A DNA stretch of 14,765 bases from an uncultured Caulobacteraceae bacterium. GTDB lineage: Bacteria; Pseudomonadota; Alphaproteobacteria; Caulobacterales; Caulobacteraceae. The DNA lies in contig CAMLRH010000033.1 in NCBI GenBank assembly GCA_946482375.1, positions 1 to 14,765 on the forward strand, read 5' to 3'. Each line of letters opens with the position of its first letter. The first letter of the stretch is position 1. The notes beneath the pieces are model-generated. The model did no database searches. It was not told the DNA's origin and was given only the letters and a program-made list of their open reading frames with translations. A program made the position numbers and the translations under genes. Of the stretch, positions 6,231 through 13,463 are shown one piece after another.

Positions 6231-7367
6231 TCACCTCTCCCTCGGCAAGCTCAGTGCGCCCTGCGAGATCAGGTTGAGCTGAATTTCGTAGGCTCCCGAG
6301 GTAATAGTGTTGGCCGTATTCGCTCGGAAGAATATCTCCAGGTACTTGTCCCCGCCGGTCAGGCAATCCGGGACGTACTTCATCAGATAATCCATGACAT
6401 CCGTGACGGCGTCGGCGCCCGCCACGCGCGCGATATTGGCGTCGACCGTCGGCGGCGATCGCTTGGCTCGCTGGTCGACCACGAGGTAGGTCAGCATGCG
6501 AAAAGCCTCGAGCTTGGCGACGATGCGCGCCGCGGCCGTGGCGGCCGCCGGATCGAAGCGGCCCTCGCGCTTGAGTTGGGCGATGGCGGTGTCGATGACC
6601 TTGCGGCCGATGTCGTAGCGCGGGATGCCGACACGCTCGTGGCTCAGCGCGTAGGTGATGATTTCCCAGGCGCGGCCCTCCTCCCCCACCCGATTGACGA
6701 CCGGAACCTCGACATCGGTGAAGAAGACTTCGTTTAGGTGGCCCGCCTCGGGCAATCCGTCAAAGGGCGCTACGCGAACACCGGGCGAGGCCATCGGTAC
6801 GAGGAAGATGGAGATCGACTTTCGCTCCGGCGAGGTCCGCGCCAGCAGGAAGCACCAGTCGGCGAGATGAGCGTATGACGTCCATATCTTTTGCCCGTTG
6901 ATGACGTAGACGTCGCCACGCCGCTCGGCGCGGGTCTGCAGCGCCGCAAGATCGGTCCCCGCCTGCGGCTCTGAGAAACCTTGGCACCAGATCACCTCGC
7001 CGCGGCTGATGCGGCCCAAATGCTCCGCCTTCTGCTCGGGTGTGCCGTACTTCATGAGCGCCGGGCCGATCCAGTTGACGTTCATGTATTGCGGGCCGCG
7101 CGGCTCGGCCCACGTCCAAAGTTCCTCGGCGAGGATGAAATGCTCCCAGGGCGAGGCGTCGGCGCCGCCGTATTCCCTGGGCCAATGCGCCGTCAGGAGT
7201 CCGGCCTCGGCCAGTTTCGGACAGAAAGTGCGGGAGAACCCGACCTGCTCAGGCGAGCCTCGCCCCTTGGCGATATCGGCAAACCAGTTGTCCGGCATCT
7301 CCCGCTCAAGAAAATCGCGGACTCGAGCGCGGTATGCCTCCTGCTCCGTCGTCCAGGCAAATTCCAT
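6231..7367 (-). CDS. Acyl-CoA dehydrogenase, full-length catalytic subunit
   Basis: A 378-residue flavoenzyme with the complete fold: N-terminal helices (about 1-120), the beta domain containing WCQGFSEPQAGTDL (127-140) and WTSYAHLADW (162-171) that bind substrate and FAD, and a C-terminal helical domain ending TITSGAYEIQLNLISQGALSLPR. It oxidises an acyl-CoA at alpha-beta, passing electrons to ETF. The medium-chain-type base position holds Ser357, but Glu244 in LSHERVGIP matches the isovaleryl/long-chain-type position, so an active base is present. I chose the ATG at 7367 because GGAAGGA lies 6-7 bases before it and MEFAWTTEQEAY begins the domain; upstream in-frame starts add 18 unrelated residues. 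It is the first gene of the left operon, divergent from the DHA2 exporter. With the short subunit it probably forms a heteromer. Confidence 0.92.
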   Translation of the reverse strand: MEFAWTTEQEAYRARVRDFLEREMPDNWFADIAKGRGSPEQVGFSRTFCPKLAEAGLLTAHWPREYGGADASPWEHFILAEELWTWAEPRGPQYMNVNWIGPALMKYGTPEQKAEHLGRISRGEVIWCQGFSEPQAGTDLAALQTRAERRGDVYVINGQKIWTSYAHLADWCFLLARTSPERKSISIFLVPMASPGVRVAPFDGLPEAGHLNEVFFTDVEVPVVNRVGEEGRAWEIITYALSHERVGIPRYDIGRKVIDTAIAQLKREGRFDPAAATAAARIVAKLEAFRMLTYLVVDQRAKRSPPTVDANIARVAGADAVTDVMDYLMKYVPDCLTGGDKYLEIFFRANTANTITSGAYEIQLNLISQGALSLPRER

Positions 7368-7434
7368 CGGCCGTCCTTCCGTTCGGCCGACGGTAGGTTC
7401 GCTCCTTAATGCGGTCATCAATCATTCTGGGCGC

Positions 7435-7458
7435 GACCATATCGGGCTGGATATGGTC
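7435..7458. promoter_or_regulatory. Perfect 9-6-9 inverted repeat, candidate operator in divergent promoter region
   Basis: GACCATATC (7435-7443) and GATATGGTC (7450-7458) are exact reverse complements around the 6-base spacer GGGCTG. The element lies in the 139-base region between the acyl-CoA dehydrogenase start (7367) and the exporter start (7507), 67 bases from one and 48 from the other, where a repressor could control both directions. A TTGACC on the minus strand (7459-7454) overlaps it and could be a -35 element, but I see no good -10 partner. The size suits a TetR- or GntR-type dimer; the regulator is not in this window. Confidence 0.6.
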
Positions 7459-7506
7459 AAAAGCAGGCGCCATGGCGGCCGCGCGTTTTTCCTGGGACAG
7501 GGGTGC

Positions 7507-8949
7507 ATGACGGAGGAAGGCGAACCATCGCCCCGCGCCGAAGCGAGGTCGGGCGCCGACGCGACCCGGCGGACTTTGATCGTGCCGTTGATCGTCGGGT
7601 TCGCGATCCTGATGCAAACGCTGGATTCAACCGTCGTCGCGGTTGCATTGCCGGCGATGGCCAGGTCGCTCGGTGAAGACCCGCTGACCATGAACCTGGC
7701 CCTGACGGCCTATCTGGTTGGCGCGGCCGTCTTCCTGCCAATCAGCGGCTGGGCCGCCGACCGGTTCGGCGCCCGCACGGTCTTCTCCGTGTCCATAGTC
7801 GTATTCGCGTTGAGTTCACTCGCCTGCGGCCTGTCCCAAAACCTTCCGCAACTTGTAATCGCCCGCACGATCCAAGGCTTCGCGGGGGCCATGCTGATGC
7901 CCGTGGGCAGGCTGGTTCTGTTGCGGACAGCGCAGAAGGCCGAGCTGATACGCGCGGTGTCGGTGCTCACCGTGCCGGCGCTGCTCGGCCCCGTTCTCGG
8001 GCCGCCCCTCGGCGGTCTCATCGTGACCGTTGCGTCCTGGCGCTGGGTTTTCCTGATCAACATTCCGATCGCGCTGCTCGGCCTGGTCCTCGTCAACCGC
8101 TTCATCGCCAACGTACGCGACGAGAACCCGGCGGCGCTCGACCTCGTGGGCTTCGCGCTGTCCGCGCTGGCGCTCGGGGGTCTGGCGGTGGGCCTCGGCA
8201 ATCTCGGCCGGCCACAGCCCCCACCCGAGCTGGCCATCGGACTGGCGCTCGGCGGGTTGTTCTTCGGGGGCCTCTACATTCTGCACGCGAGACGAAAAGC
8301 GCGGCCCATCGTCGAGATGTCGCCGTTCCGGATGCTGACGTTCCGGAACACGGCGGCCGGCGGCCTCTTCACCCGGCTCACGATCGGCGCGACGCCCTAC
8401 CTCCTGGCGCTGCTGTTACAGGTCGCCTTCGGCATGAGCGCGCTGGCGGCTGGCTTGCTGACCTTCGCGACGGCGGCGGGAGCCCTGATGATGCGCATCA
8501 GTGCGGGTCCGATCATCCGGCGGGTCGGCTTCCGAAGGCTGATGATCGTCAACGGCGTGTTGACCGCCGGCTCGCTGATGGTGTGCGCGGCCTTCCGCCC
8601 CGACACACCGCAGCTCCTGATCCTGGGGGTGCTCGCCGGACATGGCTTTCTGCGCTCGCTGCAGCTCACCTGCCTCAACTCGCTGGCTTATGCGGATCTC
8701 GAAGCCGAGCAGATGAGCGCGGGAAGCACCATCATCGGTATCGCCCAGCAGCTTTCGCAGTCGCTAGGCATCGGCCTGTGCGCGACGGTGGTGCAATGGG
8801 CGAACGCCATGGGGGGCGGCGGAGCGATCACCACCGGCGACGTCGCGCCCGCCTTCATCGTGATTTCGGCGGTGTCGCTGCTGTCGATCCCCTTCTACGT
8901 CCGGCTGCCCAAGGGCGCCGGCGCGCAGATGATCCCGCCCGAAGACTAG
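7507..8949 (+). CDS. DHA2-family MFS multidrug-type exporter (EmrB/QacA-like, 14 TM)
   Basis: 480 residues, the only plus-strand gene. TM1 contains LDSTVVAVALPAM (39-51), the signature of 14-helix proton antiporters. GWAADRFGAR (81-90) is motif A, GPVLGPPLGG (161-170) is the antiporter motif C, and WRWVFLINIPI (178-188) is typical of EmrB relatives. These inner-membrane proteins expel hydrophobic compounds or organic acids. The ATG at 7507 follows AGGGG weakly; an in-frame ATG at 7453 would add 18 charged residues and start inside the inverted repeat, so I prefer 7507, though not firmly. The gene diverges from the dehydrogenase operon and converges on the hydrolase gene with stop codons sharing CTAG. 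It may export a toxic substrate or intermediate of the pathway; that is inference from position. Confidence 0.9.
   Translation: MTEEGEPSPRAEARSGADATRRTLIVPLIVGFAILMQTLDSTVVAVALPAMARSLGEDPLTMNLALTAYLVGAAVFLPISGWAADRFGARTVFSVSIVVFALSSLACGLSQNLPQLVIARTIQGFAGAMLMPVGRLVLLRTAQKAELIRAVSVLTVPALLGPVLGPPLGGLIVTVASWRWVFLINIPIALLGLVLVNRFIANVRDENPAALDLVGFALSALALGGLAVGLGNLGRPQPPPELAIGLALGGLFFGGLYILHARRKARPIVEMSPFRMLTFRNTAAGGLFTRLTIGATPYLLALLLQVAFGMSALAAGLLTFATAAGALMMRISAGPIIRRVGFRRLMIVNGVLTAGSLMVCAAFRPDTPQLLILGVLAGHGFLRSLQLTCLNSLAYADLEAEQMSAGSTIIGIAQQLSQSLGIGLCATVVQWANAMGGGGAITTGDVAPAFIVISAVSLLSIPFYVRLPKGAGAQMIPPED
8946..8949. other. Shared CTAG: tail-to-tail overlap of two convergent stop codons
   Basis: The plus-strand exporter ends with TAG at 8947-8949 and the minus-strand hydrolase ends with TAG read from 8948 to 8946. 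The palindrome CTAG supplies both stops. There is no room for a terminator between the genes, so transcripts from both sides must run into the opposite gene. Confidence 0.9.
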
Positions 8950-9821
8950 CGCGCGGGAAAGTGCCGCCGCAGAAAGCCGATCACCCCGTCATTGAAGGCA
9001 TCGTTGCGGTCGCCGGCCACCATATGGCTCGCGCCCGGGACATCGAAAACCTCCAGGCCCGGAAAATGGGCGCGGAACTCTTCGACGGCGTCGTCCTTGA
9101 CCAGTTCGCTTCGCAGGCCGCGCACCAGCAACGACGGGATCGTGACCTTGCGGGCCATATCGAGGAGTTCACGAACAACCTCGTCAGACCGGCCGGGCGT
9201 ATCGGGCCAATTGGGATCCCAATGCCAGTAGTAGCGCCCGTCGTCGCGCCGCCGCAGATTTTTGCTGAGCCCGCTGACGTCGGCTGGACGCGGCCGGGCC
9301 GGATTATAGGCCGAGACGGCGGCGGCCGCCTCCTCCAGCGAGGCAAAGCCCTCGCGGCCCTTGTTCAGGAAGTTGCGGATTTTCTCGACGCCCCGCGGCG
9401 ACGAGCGCGGCACGATATCGACCAGCACCAGGGCCTTGACGGCGGGGGGCGACTTGCGGCCAACGAGGTGGAAGGACGTCATTCCGCCCATTGAGGCGCC
9501 GACGAGGGCGATGGGCCCCGGCAACGCACTCAACAGCGCTTCGAGATCGGCCGCGCGGGCCTCCATCGAATAGTCGGCGGCGGGGTCCCAGCCGCTGTCG
9601 CCGTGGCCCCGCGCGTCGTAGTTGACGACCCTGTAGCCTTCGTCGACCAGGCTGCGCATGGCCTCGGCCCAGGAGTGCCGGGTCTGGCCGCGCCCATGCA
9701 GCAGCACAACCGTCGGCGCTGTCTCCTCGCCGCCCACATCGGCGGTCAGCAACAGCCCGCCGGAACCCACAAACTGACGCGTCTCGTATTGGCGCGCCGG
9801 CGCTGCTGCCCGCGTACTCAA
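8946..9821 (-). CDS. Alpha/beta hydrolase
   Basis: A 291-residue alpha/beta-hydrolase-fold protein. The oxyanion-hole segment LLHGRGQTRHSW is at 40-51, a YDARGHGDSGWDP stretch at 68-80, the nucleophile elbow GASMGG gives Ser110, and His266 lies in GASHMVAGD. The acid is less clear: the usual post-strand-7 Asp position reads RGLRSELV with Glu239, and Asp135 in LVLVDIVPR is an alternative. Family members hydrolyse esters, lactones, thioesters or C-C bonds of ring-cleavage products. The start is TTG at 9819-9821, with AGGAAGGAAG about 9 bases upstream, and overlaps the SDR stop as TTGA. It is the last gene of the right operon. Its TAG stop is on the complement of the same CTAG that ends the exporter gene. 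Substrate not deducible. Confidence 0.9.
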   Translation of the reverse strand: MSTRAAAPARQYETRQFVGSGGLLLTADVGGEETAPTVVLLHGRGQTRHSWAEAMRSLVDEGYRVVNYDARGHGDSGWDPAADYSMEARAADLEALLSALPGPIALVGASMGGMTSFHLVGRKSPPAVKALVLVDIVPRSSPRGVEKIRNFLNKGREGFASLEEAAAAVSAYNPARPRPADVSGLSKNLRRRDDGRYYWHWDPNWPDTPGRSDEVVRELLDMARKVTIPSLLVRGLRSELVKDDAVEEFRAHFPGLEVFDVPGASHMVAGDRNDAFNDGVIGFLRRHFPAR

Positions 9822-10672
9822 GTCTTATCTTCCTTCCTGGGCAATTGATCTCGTGGCGAGGTGAATGGCTGCGAGGTGACGAACTGCGGAAGTCCTCCGC
9901 CGCCGTCGATCGCGATGGTCTGGCCCGTGATGAACGCCGCGTAGGGCGAGCAGAGATAGGAGACGAGCCAGCCGATCTCTCGCGGGTCTCCCACCCGGCC
10001 GACCGGGACCCGGTCGCCGGCATCCTCCCAGCCCATGCGACCAGCCCTGACCTGGGGATCGCCGTCGTCATGGATGAAGCGGCCAGGCGCCACCGCATTT
10101 ACGCGGATGCCATCCCGCGCCCACTCGGCGGCGAGACTGCGGGTCAGATTGACAACACCCGCCTTGGCCGCGCCGCTGTGCGCCACGCCGGGACCGCCGG
10201 CCACTCCGGCCAGGGAGACGATATTCACGATCGAGCCTTCGCCTTGCCCCAAGCGGCGGCGCGCGAACGCGCGGGCGCATAGGAACGCTCCTGTCAGCAC
10301 GCGATCGACGACCGTTGCCCATCCGTTGGGCGTGATGTCCTCGGCCGGTGAGAAGAAGTTCGCGGCGGCGTTGTTGACCAGGATGTCCACCGGACCCACC
10401 AGCGATTGCGCCTCGTCGAAAGCCGTTTCGATCGCATCGGGGTCGCGCACATCGAGCGCGACGCCGTATCCCCGGCCCCCTACAGCCTCGACCGAGGCGA
10501 CGCCCTGGGCGCGATGAGCCTCGCCCCGGCTCGCGATCACCACCGAGGCTCCAGCGCGCGCCAGTTCGACGGAGATGGCGCGGCCAAGGCCGGTGCCACC
10601 GCCGGTAACCAGCGCCACGCGATCGGCCAGCGCTCCGGACGGCAACAGGCCAGGTTGCGGCAGGCCGCTCAT
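9818..10672 (-). CDS. SDR-family oxidoreductase, 2,4-dienoyl-CoA reductase-like
   Basis: A 284-residue short-chain dehydrogenase/reductase. The nucleotide site TGGGTGLG is at 23-30 and SRG at 48-50 suggests NADPH preference. NNAAANFF follows at 100-107, VNIVSL contains Ser153, and the catalytic region reads AHSGAAKAGV: Lys170 is kept, but the Tyr of the YxxxK motif is Ser166. The NNAAANFFSPAEDIT stretch and the Tyr loss match the 2,4-dienoyl-CoA / trans-2-enoyl-CoA reductase branch (DECR/TER type) rather than classical alcohol-oxidising SDRs. It probably reduces an unsaturated acyl-CoA in the cytosol. The ATG overlaps the ligase stop as ATGA (10669-10672), and its own stop overlaps the hydrolase TTG start. 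An atypical hydroxyacyl-CoA dehydrogenase is a less likely alternative. Confidence 0.88.
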   Translation of the reverse strand: MSGLPQPGLLPSGALADRVALVTGGGTGLGRAISVELARAGASVVIASRGEAHRAQGVASVEAVGGRGYGVALDVRDPDAIETAFDEAQSLVGPVDILVNNAAANFFSPAEDITPNGWATVVDRVLTGAFLCARAFARRRLGQGEGSIVNIVSLAGVAGGPGVAHSGAAKAGVVNLTRSLAAEWARDGIRVNAVAPGRFIHDDGDPQVRAGRMGWEDAGDRVPVGRVGDPREIGWLVSYLCSPYAAFITGQTIAIDGGGGLPQFVTSQPFTSPRDQLPRKEDKT

Positions 10673-12312
10673 GTTGGGCTCAGCGATTCGCCGCGCAGCA
10701 GCGTGTCCTTCACCGCTCGCTTGTTCAGCTTACCGCTGCCGGTTCGTGGAAGATGTTCCATCGGCACGATGTGAATGATCTTCGGCGCCTTGAACGTGGA
10801 AATGTCCTGGCGAAGCCGTCGGCGAAGCTCATCCGCGTCCAGCTTCGCGTCCCCCCGCGGCGCGACAACAGCGGCCACGATCTCGTCCAGTCCCTCGCCC
10901 GGCATGGCGAAGACGCCGGCCTCCTGCACATCGGGATAGGCTTCCAGCGCGAGCTCCACCTCTCGCGGAGAGACGTTCGCGCCCACCGTCTTGATCATCT
11001 CGCTGTTGCGTCCGCGGAAATAGATGAAGCCGTCCTCGTCGATGCGGCAGATGTCGCCGGTGGCGTAATAGCCATCGACATCGAAGACTTCGTGCCGCTC
11101 GCGCTTGTACATGCCTTGCATCATGCCGGGACCGCGGAGCCAAAGCTCCCCCTCCTGGTTCGCAGGCAAGTCCTCCTTGGTGTCGAAATCGCGGATCACG
11201 CGCTCTATGTCCGGAACCGCGCGCCCGAACGCGCCGGACTTGTCGGGCGGCATCACACCCCCCGGTTCAAAACTGTGCATGGCCATCGTCTCAGTCATGC
11301 CGAGTCCGCGTGATTGCCTGTTCGCGGGGACCGGCTCGCCGTTCTCGTCGCGAGGACCGGCAAAATATGTCGTCAGCCCCGGACCCGGCTCCAGTCCATG
11401 CAGAGCCATGTGTTCACGGAGCTGCTTGATAAGCGCAGGCTGGGCCGAGAGCTCCGTGACGTCGTTCTCAAGCGCCGCTCTCGCGACATCTTCCAGCTTC
11501 GGCGTATCCGGGATCACCACCCGGTAGCCGAGGTGCAGCCCGATGAAGAACGTGAGCAGGCCGGCCACCCAGCAGAAAGGCCCCAGCACCAAGACGCGGC
11601 TATCCGACGTATAGGTCCGGCCGCTTCGCGTGGCGTGGGTGCGCCGGATCACGGGGCCATGAGTGTGCAGAACACCCTTGGGATCGGCGGTGGTCCCGGA
11701 GGTGTAGATGAGCAGTGCGAGATCCGCCGGTACGACACTCGCTTCGACCTGCTTCAGAAGCTCCTCGTCTACAGGCGGCTCGTCGCTCATTGAGCGGCGA
11801 ACATCCACGCCCCACGGGGGGACCTGATCTCCCCAGACATGGACAGCGCGCAGGTATGGGAAGGCGTCAAGGAAGAGCGGAGCGGCGGAACTCTGTCCAC
11901 GGATGTCAGGGGCGACCTCCTCCAGCCGGGCGACATAATCATGGCTGAGGAAACGGTCGGCCATGAACAGGGCGTGTAGGTCGGCATGCCGGATCACCCA
12001 CGCAAGTTCGCGGCGCTGGTAGAGCGTGGAGAGCAGCACGGCGACCGCGCCGATCCGCGTGATGGCCAGGAAGGTCACCACCCATTCGATCGAGTTCGGC
12101 ATCAAGACGCCGATGCGCGTCCCCTTGCCGACCCCCGAGGCCAGCAGGCGACGGGCCAGCACGGCCGATCGCCGTTCGGCGTCGCGGAAAGAAAGCTGCT
12201 CTCCCTTGTGCGTCATCAGGATGCGCGACTCAAACCGGTCGGCGGCCGCATGAAAGCAGTTGGGCAGCGTCGCCACGTAGTCGGGTGGCGCCACCAGCTC
12301 CTCGCGAGTCAT
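10669..12312 (-). CDS. Acyl-CoA ligase / AMP-forming synthetase (ANL superfamily)
   Basis: 547 residues, a normal length for the family, with all core motifs in order: YTSGTTADPKG (203-213, phosphate loop), GMTE (338-341), YATGD (416-420), FRGRNSEMIKTVGANVSP (432-449, hinge and A8) and PRTGSGKLNKR (522-532), where Lys528 is the adenylation lysine. It activates a carboxylic acid via an acyl-AMP to its CoA thioester in the cytosol, the entry step of the proposed pathway. Its branch resembles the cyclohexanecarboxylate / medium-chain-type ligases of degradation clusters, but the acid pocket cannot be read by eye. The ATG at 12312 overlaps the MaoC copy 2 stop (ATGA), and its stop overlaps the SDR start (ATGA). 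Frame and motifs are intact. Confidence 0.94.
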   Translation of the reverse strand: MTREELVAPPDYVATLPNCFHAAADRFESRILMTHKGEQLSFRDAERRSAVLARRLLASGVGKGTRIGVLMPNSIEWVVTFLAITRIGAVAVLLSTLYQRRELAWVIRHADLHALFMADRFLSHDYVARLEEVAPDIRGQSSAAPLFLDAFPYLRAVHVWGDQVPPWGVDVRRSMSDEPPVDEELLKQVEASVVPADLALLIYTSGTTADPKGVLHTHGPVIRRTHATRSGRTYTSDSRVLVLGPFCWVAGLLTFFIGLHLGYRVVIPDTPKLEDVARAALENDVTELSAQPALIKQLREHMALHGLEPGPGLTTYFAGPRDENGEPVPANRQSRGLGMTETMAMHSFEPGGVMPPDKSGAFGRAVPDIERVIRDFDTKEDLPANQEGELWLRGPGMMQGMYKRERHEVFDVDGYYATGDICRIDEDGFIYFRGRNSEMIKTVGANVSPREVELALEAYPDVQEAGVFAMPGEGLDEIVAAVVAPRGDAKLDADELRRRLRQDISTFKAPKIIHIVPMEHLPRTGSGKLNKRAVKDTLLRGESLSPT

Positions 12313-13463
12313 CGGGCGACCTCGGACCGCCTGGGCAAGCGCACCTTCGCCCAGCCGCGGGTCGTCTCCTCGTCAAGCTGGTTCATCGAGCGGATAGCCA
12401 CCGTCGCGAGACCGGCGGCGGCGTCTATCTCGGTGACCTCGCCTCGTATCCAGGTGATGTCGCCGAGGATGTTCATCCCCACCAGCTTGACCTGCAGCTC
12501 CTCGAGCACGCCGTGGTCCCCCATCCAGTCGGTGACGATGTGGGACATCCAGCTCACGCGCTGGAAGCCGAAGTCGTAACCGCCCGGTATGCCGCTGGCC
12601 CGCGCCAGGGCGGGCTCCCAGTGGGGCGCTTCGATGGTGTCGGGGATGCCCGTTTCGGGGTGGATCATCTTCACCCCTGGATGCAGCTTGAGAAAACTGT
12701 GCGCCATCCGATTGGCGGGGTTGAGGCCGCAGCCGCCGCCGAGCAGGAAGCCGATCAGGTTGGTGATCGTCAACGGCCCCTTGAGCAGCGGGGGCAGCGC
12801 CTCGCCGACGGCCACATCTTCAATGAACCGAGGCTCCGCGCCGCGCCGGGCCTTCACCTCGGCCTCATGCTGGGCGGCGAACCGCTCACGGTCTTCCGCC
12901 GTGTAGGTGGCCAGCGGCCGATCGAGATAGGCCGCCCGCGACCGCGTCTGGCCCCGCTCGAAGCGGCGGGTGGTATGGTCGACCTCGGCGATCAGCTCAT
13001 CCTTCTCGGTCAGCAGATACTGACGCTCGACATGCGACACCGAACGTCCGCCGAACTTCCCTTCATGCACCTGGACGTCGACCATCTCGCATTCGGCGCG
13101 GATGACCTCACCTTCCTGCGCCAGCCGGCGCCAGCGCCAGTGCTCGCCGGCGAAGATGCCGAGTGCGCCCGGCAGAAACTCGTCGACAGCCTGGTTGCCA
13201 TCCTCGGGTCGCAGGCGCGGGCCCCGCATATGGCTGTAAAGGTAACAGGGCGGCGCCACCCGGAAGCCGAAGAGGGTCTTGGCGTAAGCTTCGTCCCACC
13301 ACAACGGATTGTCGTCGCCGAGGCCTAGGGCAAAGTGCTCGATGCCCTCAGCAGTCACCGTCCTGTTCCAACCCGGCAGCGGCTTCCTTACGCCGAGAGC
13401 CGCGCGAATCTCGTCGATGCCCGCGTCCGTGATCTTGGCGTTCCGCCAATCCACATCCTTCAT
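12309..13463 (-). CDS. FAS1-like / MaoC-type two-domain acyl dehydratase, copy 2
   Basis: 384 residues, same two-hot-dog design as copy 1. DDNPLWWD lies at 50-57 with Trp55 in the His position of the hydratase motif; the C-terminal domain has DTIEAPHWEPALARASG with Asp275 and His281. I chose ATG at 13463 over a TTG one codon upstream: the ATG gives MKDVDW, matching the MYDVDW start of copy 1, and shares one base with the TGA of copy 3 (TGATG), so translation is probably re-initiated there. In the first 60 residues I count 47 identities with copy 1 but 38 with its direct neighbour, copy 3. It sits upstream of the acyl-CoA ligase and overlaps it. It probably hydrates an enoyl-CoA; which one is unknown, and it may pair with copy 3. 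Confidence 0.88.
   Translation of the reverse strand: MKDVDWRNAKITDAGIDEIRAALGVRKPLPGWNRTVTAEGIEHFALGLGDDNPLWWDEAYAKTLFGFRVAPPCYLYSHMRGPRLRPEDGNQAVDEFLPGALGIFAGEHWRWRRLAQEGEVIRAECEMVDVQVHEGKFGGRSVSHVERQYLLTEKDELIAEVDHTTRRFERGQTRSRAAYLDRPLATYTAEDRERFAAQHEAEVKARRGAEPRFIEDVAVGEALPPLLKGPLTITNLIGFLLGGGCGLNPANRMAHSFLKLHPGVKMIHPETGIPDTIEAPHWEPALARASGIPGGYDFGFQRVSWMSHIVTDWMGDHGVLEELQVKLVGMNILGDITWIRGEVTEIDAAAGLATVAIRSMNQLDEETTRGWAKVRLPRRSEVAR

Noticed and set aside
7368..7421. Upstream TTG/ATG starts for the large acyl-CoA dehydrogenase
   Set aside because: They add 18 residues unlike the family; the ATG at 7367 has GGAAGGA at ideal distance.
7009..7506. Long in-frame N-terminal extension of the DHA2 exporter
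   Set aside because: It runs antisense through the acyl-CoA dehydrogenase gene, has no transporter-like sequence, and the family's N-terminus fits the ATG at 7507.
8583..9494. Plus-strand open frame overlapping the exporter end and the hydrolase
   Set aside because: It overlaps two well-supported genes in another frame, with low-complexity Arg/Ala composition.
12285..13328. Plus-strand open frame opposite MaoC copy 2
   Set aside because: It mirrors the conserved sense gene and shows no domain of its own; high GC makes such shadow frames common.
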